64,000 bases of DNA from Nageia nagi (lineage: Eukaryota; Pinophyta), in the NCBI GenBank assembly GCA_050084985.1, contig JBITNC010000001.1:23808001-23872000 (forward strand). Direction: 5' to 3'. Each line of letters starts with the position of its first letter. The stretch's first letter is position 1. Under the pieces are notes generated by a model. That model did no database searches. It had not been told where the DNA came from and saw only the letters and a program-made list of their open reading frames with translations. Position numbers and translations under genes: made by a program. Positions 33,013-46,300 of the stretch are shown one piece after another.

Positions 33013-34248
33013 GTAGACATCATAAAAATCACATCTTGACCATACATGTCAAATTGAACAATAATATGAATATCAACTAAAATCTAGAAAATAATAACAT
33101 TTGAATATCAACAAACACCTAGTCAAACCTAGTCAAAATCGATCAAAATAATCAAGCAAGTCAATATAACAACTAACTTATTGATTACTTATCCAACCAA
33201 TCGATTAGGGTTGTCAACCCTAACTAATGAGTTAGTAAGGATTAGAAAAAATATAAAAAGCAAAATATATCATTTTGAAGTTCTTCTCAAGTCATCCATT
33301 TGGTCTAAGCCACCTGTCTCATGAAAATTCTTGTCAAAACCATGAGCCATCTAAGTAATATCCCATATTTATTAAGCATAGCAAGATATTTTGTATAGTT
33401 TTGTTAGAAACTATAGGTACCTAAAGGTTCTATCCTCCTTCAAGAAGGGTTTTGAGGTATATCATTATTGCATGCTTAGATATTGCTTATTGCATGTTTT
33501 TATAGATATCATGAAATATTTGAATCTATTGGGAGTGCACATTTATCTTTTTTTATTAGAATATATTTTCTTTCTAGCACCATTATATGCATGTAGCTTC
33601 ATGTTAGGCTAAATTCGTGCTAGGATTTTAGGCATGTTGGGGTTTTATGAATCTTCATGCATATCCATTTTATTTTACAAGTTTACTTAGAATTTCTATA
33701 TTCATTTAGCATTTTGGGTATTATATACCTTCATTTTCTATATCATTGTATCATGAAAATAATAAAAAATAAGTATATATCATAGAATACCATTTGAGAT
33801 TAGGGACTTACATTATAAGTTAAGCTAGGGTTTATCCCTATTGGCTTGTCTACAATGTTTTAAGGACATGGAGATTGAAGTTCCCCATTAACATTTTGCA
33901 AGGTATTAGATATTAATAAGTATTATCATGATCAACCATTACAACATCAAATTAACTCTAATATTTCATTTTAATGTAGTTCTTATAAGACTTGATCAAG
34001 TGTAAGAGATGTAGAGAGAAATAGGGTACTACATAAAGTAGGAATCATTTACTTTATATTCCATGTGTGTGTGTGTGTGTGTATGTTATATATTATTGAT
34101 CATCACACTTCATTTTTTTAAGAAAAATCAATAATTATTTATTTATTGTTCATAATTTAGCTACTGGGGAAAAGTAGAATATTTTCTTTCTATACATAGT
34201 CTAAATTGATATTGTATGGTTCTACATATCTTGATCCTATCATCATCA
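33013..34248 (+). mobile_element. LTR of element G
   Basis: Begins TGTAGACATC after a polypurine tract. Carries a TATA box (AAATATAAAAAGC, about 33248), and its second half (about 33760-34248) recurs at 36285-36735. It ends CATCATCA, and TGGTGCTCTAAG follows nine bases later as a possible primer site. No coding sequence. The left edge is well supported by the polypurine tract, the right edge less so. Confidence 0.5.
34064..34082. repeat. (TG)9 microsatellite
   Basis: Pure TG run within the LTR of G. The matching place in the second copy (about 36562) has CATATATAT instead, so the run arose after duplication. Confidence 0.9.
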
Positions 34249-36894
34249 TTTCCAAATGGTGCTCTAAGTTGGCTTAGTGGCACAATGAAGTAATCCTATG
34301 ATGATAAAAACTTGTGGGAGTATATAATTTGGAATGTAACCATGCAAAATATTTATTACATATAGAGCATGTATGATAAATCATAGTAAATTTATGTTGC
34401 CATGTGCATGAGGCATATTATATGAATTATATTATTTTGATGATCTTTGTACTTATTTCTTGAACATATTTAGTAGGTATATGAACCTATGATCATGATC
34501 ATATTATTGAAGAAATATATCATCTATCATATACTTTTTTTAAGCTAAGATTTTCCATCATTGAAACTTAGCTTAAAAAGAGGCAATATGAAGATACTCT
34601 TTACCTTGAAATGTTATTAACAACTATATAATAACCAAGTTATCATTATTTGATCATATATCACTCTATAATGATAGGATTTAAAAGTGTAATGTTTAAA
34701 TAAAATCAATAAAATCCTTTAGCTTATAATTAGTTGACTAGTTAGCTTATTAGTAGACTAAATCCTAAAGGATTCATAATTAGCTAACCAATTGGAAATC
34801 AATGCATCAATTAGAAAATAATTATGCTATATAAATACATTTTTAAATCATTTTATTCTCTCTAGAACTTTTTAAAATTGAGATCTAAACTTGTATTCCC
34901 TATGATATCCATGAGAATTTTGAATGTGAGTTATTGTCTTGCACTATTAAGACCTTCAAACCCTAATTAAGTTTTTATCATAAGCCAAGCAACTATGAAC
35001 TTATTCCATGGACCTACTTGATCCATGATCCTTTTTTAGCTTGACAGAATTATATTTTGTTGTATTTTAAACATTTATTGCATGTTATCAAGCATCAAAT
35101 TCTGAGGAATTCAAATCTCTACTCATATTGGAGATAATTTGGAGACAAAGAATATGTTTTGCACCTCTTTAAGGTATTTTGCATATTTATTTTCATATTA
35201 GTTTGTATTTTATAGGTTAAATATCATCATAATTTCTATTAAATACATATTTATTATACCCATTAGAACTATAGCTATATCAATCTTAGAATTAGGCTTG
35301 TTGGGTATATTCAATTTTTAATACACACCATTTTGATCATTTGCTTATAGCACTATAAGGGTTTTTGTTGTGTTATATTCTTAGAATATTTATAAAATAC
35401 CAATCTTTAATCATAATCTCCATAAATATTTACTAAGAAAGAATATATTAGGACTATATAAACATCATATAAGCACATAATCATAGGCATTATAGGCATA
35501 CATATATTTTCTATACACCATTTGACTTCATTCTAGGTGGGCCTACTCCCATTCTGCAAGAAGGGAAAAGCCCTATCTTGGGCACCTTGGGGTCTTAAGG
35601 GACCAAGGTGAGGATAACTCTAATTTATGTAGATTGCATTATAGTTTTTCCTATTGTAGGTTAAATAAATAAATACTTCAAAAGGTCCACCATATCAAAT
35701 CTTAAACATTAAGAGTATATCTTTAAACCCTTTTATCTTATCATTTTTAGTTATAAACTTCTCAAATACTACATAGAATATTAGGAGGTTGTTTGTCTTT
35801 TAAAATTAATTGTCACACTTATTTTGTAGATATTTCATATATGCAAATAGAGATATTAAATTGTATATCAAATTTTAATAGTGAAATAACTATTTGTTAT
35901 TGTATTCTTCAAACCTATACAAATTGAAATTGGAATACCTATTATCTTTATAACTTAGTAGTGAATAATCTTGCATCATTTTTTATGTTTACGTAGGTGA
36001 AGAGAATTGATGAGATTTATAGGAGATCAAAACTTTATACCAAGAGAACCACAAATGGTCCTCCCTAAAGGAAATAACCCACCAACAACTATTTTTTTTA
36101 AGATTGAGGAGTCCAAATCTTATAAGAATCTCTTGATGATCCTCCTATATTGTGTATGATATTTGATCTATCAATTAGTAAGTATAATAGGTAGGTATTT
36201 CATTTTTCATCTTATTAAGACAAATATCAATCAAGTTGTTATTATCTCACTTTTTTTTTTTCTAAGTATAAACATAGGCATAGCATACAATTTGGGACTA
36301 GGGGGATTACACTACAAGTTAAGCTGTAGTTTATCCCTATTGGCTTGTCTTCAAGGTATTAAGTACTTGGAGATTAAGTTCCCCACTAACATTGTGTGCT
36401 TTTAGGGTGTTATAAATTAAGAAGCATTATCATGATCATATAATCACGACATCATATTAATTCTAAATTTCATATTGATGTAGTCCTTTCAAGTCTTGAG
36501 TGTGCATGAGATATAGATAGAAATAAGTTACTAACATAAAGTAGGAATCATTTACTTTATGTTACATATATATGTTATATATTATCAATCATAACACTTC
36601 ATATTTTGGGGAAAAATAGGATTCATTTATTCATTTTTCATCCTTTAGCTACTGGAACAAACTAGAATTTTTTCTTTCTATACATAGTTTAGATTGATAT
36701 TACATGGTTATACATCTTGATCCTATCATCATCATTTCAAAATGATGCTCTAAGTTTGCCTAATGGAATAAATAAGTAAGCCCATGATGATTACAACTTA
36801 TAGTGGTAGAACATTGGGAATGTAACCATACAAAAGATTTATCATAGAGCATGTATGATAAATCATAGTACATTTATGTTACCATGTGCTGTTG

Positions 36895-37430
36895 GAGATT
36901 CAAGCTTTGCAAATTCACTAGAATGAAACATTGTTGTGTTTCATCTCTTTGTACAAATTATGTTGTATTTTTTCAACCCTATGCATTTCTAGAAATGCCA
37001 TCACATTTCTAAATACCCTGCATAGTTTATCAAAGTTTTTTTTGTAGTTACAATATTTAAGAGTTTTCCATTAGTTTTTCTTTCTTGTACATTATTTCAA
37101 GGTTTGTTACTTTGTATGGATGATGGGAGAATGTATTATAACATGATTTTAACTCCCATTTATCTATTTTAGTTCATATTTGAGTGGATTTGTGTAATAG
37201 TATATAGCATTCATTTTTGGTCTTCTTTGTAACCTTCATGAGCTTAGATCAGTTACTCACTGAGGCCCTATATATTATACTTTGAATTTTCCTAATTAAT
37301 GAGATTATTGAGTGCTTAATTATTTCTTATTATTTCATATTAGCATTAAAGCTAATTTATCTTAGTTAGGTTTAAAGAGGTTGTGGGTACCTTGCAACAA
37401 CTTAGCAAGTTTTGCAAAAAGTGATCCAAA
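36895..37430 (+). mobile_element. Probable 5' LTR of the Copia remnant
   Basis: TGTTGGAGATTCAAGC is a typical Ty1/Copia LTR start and lies exactly where the match to element G ends. A TATA-like CCCTATATATTATAC is at about 37266. The 3' edge cannot be placed: I see no clean TGGTATCAGAGC primer site and no second LTR, because Q' follows the coding end at 40216. Confidence 0.5.
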
Positions 37431-37439
37431 TAGGATTAT

Positions 37440-38340
37440 AGTATGTGTTGAACTTATTAGAATGTTGCTATTGATGATAAGAGTTGGATTTCATATTTGA
37501 GATATGGGCATCTAAATTTTTCAAGATTAAGAAGCTTGGTCTTCAATGAGATGGTGTATGGGATTCCCAAGGTCCAAGAACATAAAGAAGTATATGTTAG
37601 ATGTGCTATGGACAAGCATTCAAGATCAAGATTACTAAAAGATCAAGCATGGAGAGCCTCTTACCCCATCCAATTGATGCATAATGACATTTTTGGGCTA
37701 ATGAAAACTCCACATATTGGTAAAAAGTCTTTATTTCCTTACTTTCATTAATGATTGTATAAGAATGTGTTGGATATACTTTGTTAAAACTAAGGATGAA
37801 ACTTTTACATACTTTAAGGAGTTCAAAAAATAATGTTGAAAATCAAAGTGGCTATTATTTTAAAATGTTTAAGAAAATATAGGGAGGAGTTTTGTAGTAA
37901 TGAATTCTTGCAATATTGTAAAGATTGTGGAGTCAGAAGGTAACTCACTACTCCTAAACCCCACAACAAAATGGTATAGTTGAATGTAATAATAGAACTT
38001 TGGCTAATATGGAAAGAAGAATGCTCCAAACTAAAGGTTTAAGAAATAGTTATTGGGTTGAAGATAATAGGACAATAATCTATATTTTAAATAGAATTCC
38101 AACCTCTAGTTTAGATGGTATAATACCTTTTGAGGCATGGTATGATAAGAGGCCAAATAGGTTATGTGCATGTTCCAAGGAAGCATAGATAAAAATTAGA
38201 CCCAAAGAATAAGCCTTGTATATTTATTGGTTATTATGAGATAAGCAAAGCATATAGATTATATAATCCCCAAACTCACAAAGTTGTTATTTAAAGAGAT
38301 GTTTTTTTTTATGAAGGGAGAGCATGGGGTCATCAAAAAT
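37440..38340 (+). pseudogene. pol: Copia integrase
   Basis: GAG-pre-integrase motif RYGHLNFSRLRSLV (about 37500-37540), then a degraded zinc-binding part and the integrase start YPIQLMHNDIFGLMKTPHIG. The frame is open at 37497-37748. After several frameshifts come WLTTPKPHNKMV-type sequence (about 37945; usual form TPQQNG), NYIIYILNRIPTSS-like sequence (about 38060-38105), VPRKHR (about 38180) and FIGYYEISKAYRLYNP (38220-38270). The Glu of the DDE core lies in a frameshifted part near 37980. Non-functional. Confidence 0.8.
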
Positions 38341-38689
38341 AAATTATTGACAATGGATCCTTTTATGGAAGCTCTTCTAATGTGCAATCTACTATTTAGC
38401 CCAACCAATAAAATGTGCAACCCAAAGCTTCAAAAAGTCCATAAAAGCCCACATATGTAGATGTTCCAAGTGATGGTGATGCTTCTCCAAACAAGAATGG
38501 TAAAGTAATAGGTAATAGAACGCTTGCCAATATTCCTCCTTATTAAATGTTAGATAAAAAATTTTCAGAGAGTAACTAGAGGACAAGCAAAATAAGTAGA
38601 TCAAGTAATTAAAAGGTTTAAAAATCTCTATTTGTATAGTGATAAGTTGGATGGTGAACCAAAGGGTGAATTGGCTAGTTTTGAATTGG

Positions 38690-39460
38690 TGGAAAGTGAT
38701 GATTTATAGCCTTATTAATATGAAAATGCATGTACTAATGATATTTGGATGAAGGCCATGGAAGAGGAAATGCATTCCATTGAGAAAATGATACATGGGA
38801 GCTAGTTGAGCTTCCAAAAGGGAAAAAGGTTGTAGACTCTAAATGGGTCTATAAAACCAAGTTTAATATTGATGACACCATTGAGAGGCATAAGGCTAGA
38901 CTTATGGCCAAATTCTTCACTCAAAGATATGACATAGACTATGAGGAGACCTTTTCTTCTATTACTATATAAGAAACCATCATAATGGTTCTCTCCATTA
39001 TGGCTCACAAAGGGTGTCACTTGGATGTCAAGAGTACATTCTTAAATGGATACCTTTATAAAGAGGTGTTTGTTTCTTAAACCCAAGGTTTTGAAAATAA
39101 AGGTAAAGAGCATCATGTTTACAAATTGAAGAAGGCCTTGTATGGTCTCACGTAAGCTCTAAGGGCTTGGTATTCATAGATATATGGATATTTCTAGAAT
39201 TTTGGATTCACAAGAAGCAAAAGTGAACTAATTCTCTACTATAAATATGATGGTACTGATATTTTGTTAATTTACCTACATGTTTATGATCTTATTTATA
39301 TGAATATCAATTATGGATTGAATGATGCTTTCAAGAACTCCATGATGCAAGAATTTGAAAAGAAGAATCTTGGTCTTATGAACTATTTTCTTAGTTTGGA
39401 GTTATTTCAAGATGATAGTCAAAATTTCTATCTCTCAAACCAAATATGCTACTAATTTGT
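38690..39460 (+). pseudogene. pol: Copia reverse transcriptase, N-terminal and palm part
   Basis: Starts with MKAMEEEMHSIEK, WELVELPKGKKVVDSKWVYK (about 38750-38850), ERHKARLMAKFFTQRYDIDY and the HLDVKSTFLNGYLYKEVFV segment (39020-39075). Next is YKLKKALYGLT.ALRAWY (39120-39170). The catalytic box at about 39280 reads LHVYDLIYM where Copia has YVDD, so the first catalytic Asp is Tyr. It then continues MQEFEKKNLGLMNYFLSLEL. Stops near 39080, 39155, 39178 and 39453. Confidence 0.85.
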
Positions 39461-40215
39461 TGCATAAGTTTAGAATTGATGATTGTATAATTGTTGTCAC
39501 TCCTATTGCTCATGGAGAACACTTAACTAAAGATGATGGAGTTGCTAAAGCTGATGTGCATGCTTATAGAAGCATAGTTAGGAGCTTGATGTTCTTAACA
39601 AATTTCCAACATAATATTTGTCATATTGTTTCACTTGTGTCTAGGTACATGAGTGCTCCTTCATATATTCATTCAAAAGTAGCCAAGAGAATTCTAAGAT
39701 ATGTAAAAGGTACTCGAAACTTCTACATCCATTACCTCAAAAATAAAAAATGTAAAACTTGTTGAATATAGTGACAATGATTGGGGTAAGAATATAGATG
39801 ATAGAAAATCTACTTTTGGAAATTATTTTAGCCTTGGTTCTGGTATTGTAACATGGTCTTACAGAAAAATAAACAATAATTACTTTATCGTCCATTGAAG
39901 GTAAATACATTTCCATCACCAGTGCCATTACATAAGCCTTGTGAATGTAAAAGATTCTTGAAGAGATTGGAGAAAAACAAATTGGTGCCACTACCCTATT
40001 CTATGATAACCAAAGTGTTATATAGTTAGCAAAGAATCGTATGCATCTTTCCAAATTCAAGCATTTTGACATGAAATGCCATTTCATTTGGGATATGGTT
40101 TATAATAAAATTGTTGAATTACATTATTATCAGAGTGAGGATAATCTGGCTGACCTGTTCACCAAAGGCATTGCTACTCATCACTTGGTAAAGCTAAGAG
40201 ACTACTTGGTCATCC
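39405..40215 (+). pseudogene. pol: Copia RT end and RNase H
   Basis: After a frameshift at about 39415: ISQTKYATNLLHKFRIDDC, then YRSIVRSLMFLTNFQHNICH and SYIHSKVAKRILRYVKGTRN (open 39412-39762). RNase H follows in other frames (EYSDNDWGKNIDDRKSTFG, about 39765-39820). Its end is HLSKFKHFDMKCHFIWDMVY and EDNLADLFTKGIATHHLVKL (40041-40200), the standard Copia C-terminus. Coding homology stops within a few bases of where block Q' starts. Confidence 0.85.
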
Positions 40216-40770
40216 CTTTTATCTTATCATTTTTTAGTTCTAAACTTCTCAAGTAGCATATAGAATATTTATATGTTGTTTATCTTTTAAAACTTATTAC
40301 CATACTTATTTTGTAGAGATTTCATATGTACAAATAGAGATATTAAATTACATATAGAATTTTGATTATGAAATAACCATTTGTTATTGTATTCTTCAAC
40401 ATAACCTATACAAATTGGAATTGGAATACCTATTGTCTTTATAATTTAATAATGAATAATCTTGCATCCTTTTTTATGTTTATGTAGGTGAAGGGAGTTG
40501 ATGAACATTATAGTAGATCAAAACTTTATACTAAGAGAACCACCAATGGTCCTCCTTGAAGGAAATAAACCACCAACAACCTATTTCTTAAAGATTAAGG
40601 AGTCCAAATCTTAGAAGAAGCTCTCAATAATCTTCCAATATTATTTATGATATTTAATATATCAATTAGGTAAGTATAATAGGTAGGTATTTCACTTTTC
40701 ATCTTGTCAAGACAAGTATCAACTAGGTTGTTATTATCTCATTTCTTATTTTCTCATATTCTTATTTACC

Positions 40771-40990
40771 AAATACAACCTATATATATTAATTATTATA
40801 TTTTAATTAATAATTCAAGTTACTATATCTATAGAATCCTTAAACCATCTTAGATGGCCATAATGTATATGCTACAACCAAATAATATCTTCAACAATTG
40901 CTTGTAGAATATTTGAATGTGTTGAATGCATCTTCATTTGAAGGTCATTTTATTTATTTTCATGGGAACTATCCTTCCTATGGAAGATGA
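40771..40990. other. No gene seen
   Basis: AT-rich stretch between repeat block Q' and the LINE-like fragment. Confidence 0.3.
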
Positions 40991-41565
40991 TACACTCCGT
41001 ATTGAAAGTGAAGCTTTAAGATAATGTATATTTTGCAATTATAAACTAATAACGTCAAACCATTATAGAATACTTGTAATTGCCCAACAAACTTGCCTAA
41101 CCCATCAATATCTTAAAATAGGATGGGTAAAAAACTCTAATAAGTGGCTTGATTTGTTTGGTATACATAATAACAGAACCATTTTAGGTAATAATAAATT
41201 AAAATTATGAATCACAAATAAAGTAGTTAAAAATGGTTGGAACCATGATACTATCAAAAACAAAATAGAATTAGCCTACTATAAAAATATTGTCTACGCA
41301 AAATCTGAACATTCATCCACTTATATAAGATTATCAATCTAAAAAGAAACTTATGATCACATAATTGTTAACTAATTCACATTAACTACATAGTGAAACA
41401 AGTAGATGGGTGATACCTAAAACACTACGGAATAAAAGAATTTATAAGTTATTTAACCTAAATATTGTAGAAGATGAGACTCATTTTCTTCTTATCTACT
41501 TATTTTATAAATATATTTGATAAACACATAAGGATATTTGTAATTGCAACATGTTATATGAATTT
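40991..41565 (+). pseudogene. Possible LINE (non-LTR retrotransposon) C-terminal fragment
   Basis: Frame fragments: KNSNKWLDLFGIHNNRTIL, NKVVKNGWNHDTIKNKIEL, then RWVIPKTLRNKRIYKLFNLN leading directly to IVEDETHFLLIYLFYKYI (about 41405-41520). The last segment resembles the zinc-binding tail after the RT of some non-LTR elements (C.LC....VEDE.HFLL.C..Y), with the Cys residues lost. No RT catalytic box is visible. Family inferred from this tail only. Confidence 0.45.
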
Positions 41566-41649
41566 TAAACTAAGATAAGCAAACAAAGTTTGACGATTTT
41601 ACTATGAATTTTAATTTTGTTAGAAATTAATGTTTAAATTCATAAATAA

Positions 41650-42037
41650 TATATATTTATTTTTTGATAAGTTTTGATAGGTCCTACAAACCATTGGGTT
41701 TAAAACACATCATTCATATTGCAACTATTTTTTTAACATTTTTTTTTTAAATCAAAGATCTTATTTGTTCCATTATCAAATAAAATTTTATAATAATTTT
41801 CAACTAACTAGCTTACACTCAAAATGTTATTCTTAAGAACTAAAACTAACAAAGAGTTTTGAATTGTTTTTTATAAATAAATGATGTGTCTTTGTTGACA
41901 ATTTTCATAACTTTGTCATCTTTAAGATTAAGTTCACTCTTTGTTATTTTATCAACCTCCACAAATAAATATTTATTTCCCATTAAATGATCTGAACTAC
42001 TATAATCAATAAACCAAACATTATCCTTAGACTTATC
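41650..42037 (-). pseudogene. pol: Copia protease fragment, minus strand
   Basis: Read leftwards from the gap: DNVWFIDYSSSDHLMGNKYL, FVEVDKITKSELNLKDDKVM, KIVNKDTS, then LENYY-type sequence after frameshifts. It matches the Copia protease start, where the family has WFIDSGCSDHM. Here the Asp-Ser-Gly triad is Asp-Tyr-Ser, so it is inactive. Gag would lie to the right, but the assembly gap cuts it off. Confidence 0.75.
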
Positions 42038-42137
42038 NNNNNNNNNNNNNNNNNNNNNNNNNNNNNNNNNNNNNNNNNNNNNNNNNNNNNNNNNNNNNNN
42101 NNNNNNNNNNNNNNNNNNNNNNNNNNNNNNNNNNNNN
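42038..42137. other. Assembly gap of 100 N
   Basis: Exactly 100 N, the usual placeholder for a gap of unknown size. Sequence on its two sides need not be adjacent at this distance. Confidence 0.98.
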
Positions 42138-42326
42138 TAAAATAATTAGTATAATAAAAGAATATATAATATATATAAGTTGATAATTATAATAATGATA
42201 GTTTATTGTTTCTCTTTCACTATGGTATTATTTAAGGGAAAGCATCAAGGAAAATAAATAATGAAAATCCTTCCAAGTTATCAAAAGATCAAGAAAGAGA
42301 ATCCTACCTATTATTTTTGTGGTGAA

Positions 42327-42720
42327 TTAGATGATTTCATGCATTTGCTCTGAGTTGCAAATGTGTCTCATTTTCTTGGGAATGAATTCTTTCTCTCTTT
42401 GACCTTTTATGTTGAGCTCTTTCTCCTGACCACATGCCATTCTAGAAGATCCCATTGATTTTATGAAAGCATAAATGTTGTGTAGAATATTATTAAAATC
42501 ATCACTCTTTTTCGTCTTTGGAAAATACATAACAAAGCATTTTTCTCTCAACAAGAACCTTCAATTTCCATTTTCTCTTAATGATAAATATAATGTCTGC
42601 AAATCTTAGTACAACTGGATAAAGACAATGCAAGATACAACACTTATAAAGCCTAATGGACCATTGAGGGAATGCTTCATTCATTATGATTTGAATTCCT
42701 CCTAGTCCTTCATCCAAGGG
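42327..42720 (-). pseudogene. Possible MULE/MuDR transposase fragment
   Basis: Minus-strand frames: DEGLGGIQIIMNEAFPQWSI, then RLYKCCILH (42717-42600), followed after a frameshift by FPKTKKSDDFNNILHNIYAF. The run G-I-Q...M-N-E-A-F-P-Q-W...C-C...H resembles the DR.KGI..A....FP...R.C..H block around the second catalytic Asp of MULE transposases, and FNN.L..I resembles the next conserved part. Short and decayed. No terminal inverted repeats or 9-bp target duplication found. Confidence 0.4.
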
Positions 42721-43305
42721 ATGCTCTAGGTCATGTTCGTAGTCACATCAGGCTCTCATCATCATCCTATGCATTCTTTTATAGATAAAAATTGGTCATA
42801 CCCCCCTCCCTATCATAAACGTATGGACATGGGTGGAGGGAATTCCTCACTCATACCAATGGATGGAATTTGCATCCAACAGTATCTGAATATGTATCAG
42901 TGGGATGATGCTTCTCAACCACCATTATCCATGGGGAGGCTAATGATACACATGCCCAACATGATCTTAGAGGGAATATCATGGGTGGCCTCAATGATAA
43001 GGGATGGAATTTCCTAGATGCCTTAAATAGCAAATGACACCATGTTCACAAGGAGGATAATTTACATCTTAATCCCTTAGGCTTGATCACCAACCTCTTG
43101 TATAATGATGGATAATTATTTGCATTGCCTACTTTGGGCATGTCTTTTGGCTTCATGGATATTGTGTTCATTTTTTATTGTTGTGTTTCAATTTTCTTAA
43201 CCAATTTTGGTTAGCATGATCTCCAAGTGTGCTAATCCCACCTGACCCTTTTTGTATGGAGAAGCTTTTTTAATATAATGGCTTTTTTCATTCAAAAAAA
43301 TAAAA
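42721..43305 (+). other. Possible LINE 3' end
   Basis: The segment at about 43150-43305 has the style of a plant LINE 3' end: GTTGTGTTTCAATTTTC, a GGTTAGCATGATCTCCAAG block, AATATAATGGC, then TTCATTCAAAAAAATAAAAT. A frame of 94 codons at 42733-43017 is not recognisable. Weak call. Confidence 0.3.
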
Positions 43306-46300
43306 TAAGAGATGAGATGCTAATATTGAAAAGAGATATATCTTATCTTTTAATGAATAATAGAAGCCTTCGATTAGATAAGACTCATAAAAAGAAGCAA
43401 TTAAATGCGAGATATACCATACAAGCAAGTGAAATTTTTCCAAAGGCTAAGAAAATATTAATGCTCAAAATAGCTAGAATATAGATATCAATATGCCATA
43501 AATAGTGCTAATGAACAAGACTCTTTCTAGTATAAAAGAGATGTCATGTAAAAGACTTAATATAAGAACTTGATTAGAGTATTTGATGTTTAGTGAAATC
43601 GCCAATTATGTTTCTTAATGTTATAATAAATAACACTTAAGCATGAAGTTTATTACCAAATACATATGAAAATATGCCTATCTGACTATAAAATGATACA
43701 AATTGATTTAAAGGAATACAAGTCCAATTTGGAATGTAAGAAGCATTGATCATAGTATTAACTCATTACATTACCACATACAAGCTAGGTACATTATCAT
43801 ATATTATGTTGACTTTAAAACATTTGGAAATAACCCATTCAATAGAGATACATAAGAATTCTAAAAATACATTAAATTTAATCAAACTCATCCCAAGTAA
43901 GCCATGCAAGAGGGAACATAAGTATGTAAAAAAATATATAAAATCTAGCATAAAGTATATAATTTAGGTTTTTCTCCTTTGAGATTAAGAAAAGCTAGAA
44001 TAGAGCTTATGTTTGATTTCAAAAGAGCATAGTAGTGAATGGATATGGCTCCTATTTGCTTTGCCTCAAATGCTCTATAATAGATGTATATCGAACTTGT
44101 AATATCTTATAGATAATAATAGTTTAGGGACTTAAATTTTTAGATATCTAAAATAATTTATTATTTAAAGGGAATAATAATAAAGTTAAATTCATATTTT
44201 ATAAGATAAGGTAAACTAATCCAAATTTACATCATTTTTCAAGTATAAATATCAAGTTTAAGTTTATTTTAAATATCAACTTTCTTGATGATAGGATCAA
44301 CTTTCATGATGCTATATCAATACACAAGCACTAAAAGCTCTATAAGATCATGAATGTGAAAATAAATCACAAAAATAAATTATTTTATGCTAAAATATAT
44401 AGTTTTAAGCCATATCAAAGTAAACAAACCCTAGATATGAGGTTATAAGATCATCTAAAAACCCTCACAACTTTCAATAGATAAAAATAACTTGTTGGAC
44501 CATCACCAATATTATTTCTATGAAATTTATATTAAAATTAATAATATTTATTGAGCATATTTTATAAGTTGTGACTTAAGAACTTTATTATTACATGTCC
44601 ATATTTTTTCAAACTATTGAGTTAATAATATCTCTAAGAATTGACTTAGAAATATTTAATTATTTATCATTTAACCATAAATAATGTTCACTTGTTGAGG
44701 TGGCATGTTACTTCTTGAATTACCATTATGTATTGAGTTATGGCTTACTAAAAAGATCATTCATTTATTCAAACTTAGCATCAACCCTACTTTATATTAT
44801 TCAAAAGGGGAAGGTGGACTCATTAATTATTTCACCAGATCTAGCTTTAGTAATGGTTATGAAATTCTCATAATATTAGGGTTGCTTACTTGCTTGAGAG
44901 TGAGGTGATCCTACTCATAATTAATAGACTAATAGGAGAGTGACAATTGATAGATGAAAGAGGAGTGAACCAAGAATAAGTGGGAAGTCTAACCATAGAA
45001 AGATTTAGCCTATTCAAATAATTGAACTCATACTATTAATTATTAGGTTTCCTCAAGTAATAGTAGTAAGGGAAGTTCATAAAGTAACATTTAGGTAGCT
45101 CTACCTTTTAGAATAGTGGGGTGATTTGTTGAACAAGATATCCCTCTTTCTATTATTATAATCATATGGATAAAATCTAGTTGAGGGATGCTCTTGTTTC
45201 CATAGGATCTATCACAATAATGTATCTAGACTCCCCAGTTCAAGACATGCTAGAGAAGGGAATTAGGATCAAACTCTTCTATTAGCAAATCAAGATCAAA
45301 ATATTCTATTAAGGAAGGCCTCATAATGTATATCTAGGGGAATCATACTAATGTATATTGCAAAGTATGATCATGACCATTAAAGGCTTGACTAGGTATG
45401 GATACAAAATAATTACATCTACTGAGTTTTGGAATAGCTTCCAAATCTACCAGTTATGTTTGGGCTAAAGTATGGAACGAATTGGGGTATGGACATAGTT
45501 ACTCCATCATCTGACCAACTAAATGAGTAATAGTTAGCTTCTCCAAGTGGGAATGCTTGTTACTTCAAAGTAAATCCAAGTATTAATGTTCGTATACTTA
45601 CCAATGGATGAAAAAGGAGTGTTATCACTATAATCTAGTAAGGGATGACTTGCTTCAACTTAAATTATTTTATCTCATTGATTAGAATAACTCTTATGAT
45701 AGATTAATATGATACACACATCGATCATATTCCTTCTTGTTATAAGAGGTGGCTTGTTATGTAAAGCTAATGTTATTAAAACTTGAATTTTAATTCATAT
45801 TGATCTATAATCATCAGATGCTTATAACATACACAAATCCTTAATAATAGATGTTAAGACTTATTATTTTATTACTCCATACTACATCCCTAATCATCAG
45901 TGCAATTCTTGCCTTCTAAATAATAATATATAAAATAGTAATTCCACTACATTCATTCATACATGGATAATACATAACAACAAAATAGATTCAAAAGCAT
46001 TTTGATCTTATTTATTACATAAGAACATTACATTCAACCAAGTAAAGACCATGTTTGCAACTCCTTGATCTGCAAATTTTCTTATGCAACTAAAATCTAC
46101 TCCTTTGCCTCCCAAACTAAGAAAGATAATTTTTTCTTCCCTTCTAAATATCCTATTTCCCCCAAAAAATCCCCTTTCAATAGAGCTCTCCAAAATCTTA
46201 TAGCTAAAACTAACATCCTATGGGTTTATTGTAAATGTTTCCACTTATTCCATAAAATTTGCCACTCTTTTAACCTCTTTAACTCCCCTTTTGACATGTG

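Larger units (their letters stand above)
33760..40770. repeat. Tandem LTR-internal-LTR arrangement of element G, second unit split by Copia
   Basis: Block P (33760-34440) recurs at 36285-36893; block Q (35727-36270) recurs at 40216-40770. The order is P, R (34440-35727), Q, P', Copia remnant, Q'. The simplest reading is two tandem units P-R-Q. In the second unit the R part was replaced by, or lost around, the Copia sequence at 36895-40215. Matches are long and colinear (for example AAAGTAGGAATCATTTACTT in P at 34036 and P' at 36539). No coding frame in P, Q or R. Confidence 0.65.

Noticed and set aside
34064-34082. TG run as a possible regulatory element
   Set aside because: A simple microsatellite absent from the other copy of the same LTR segment.
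42733-43033. Overlapping 94- and 60-codon frames on opposite strands
   Set aside because: No recognisable motif; low-complexity His/Pro/Met-rich sequence in a region with LINE-like 3' features.
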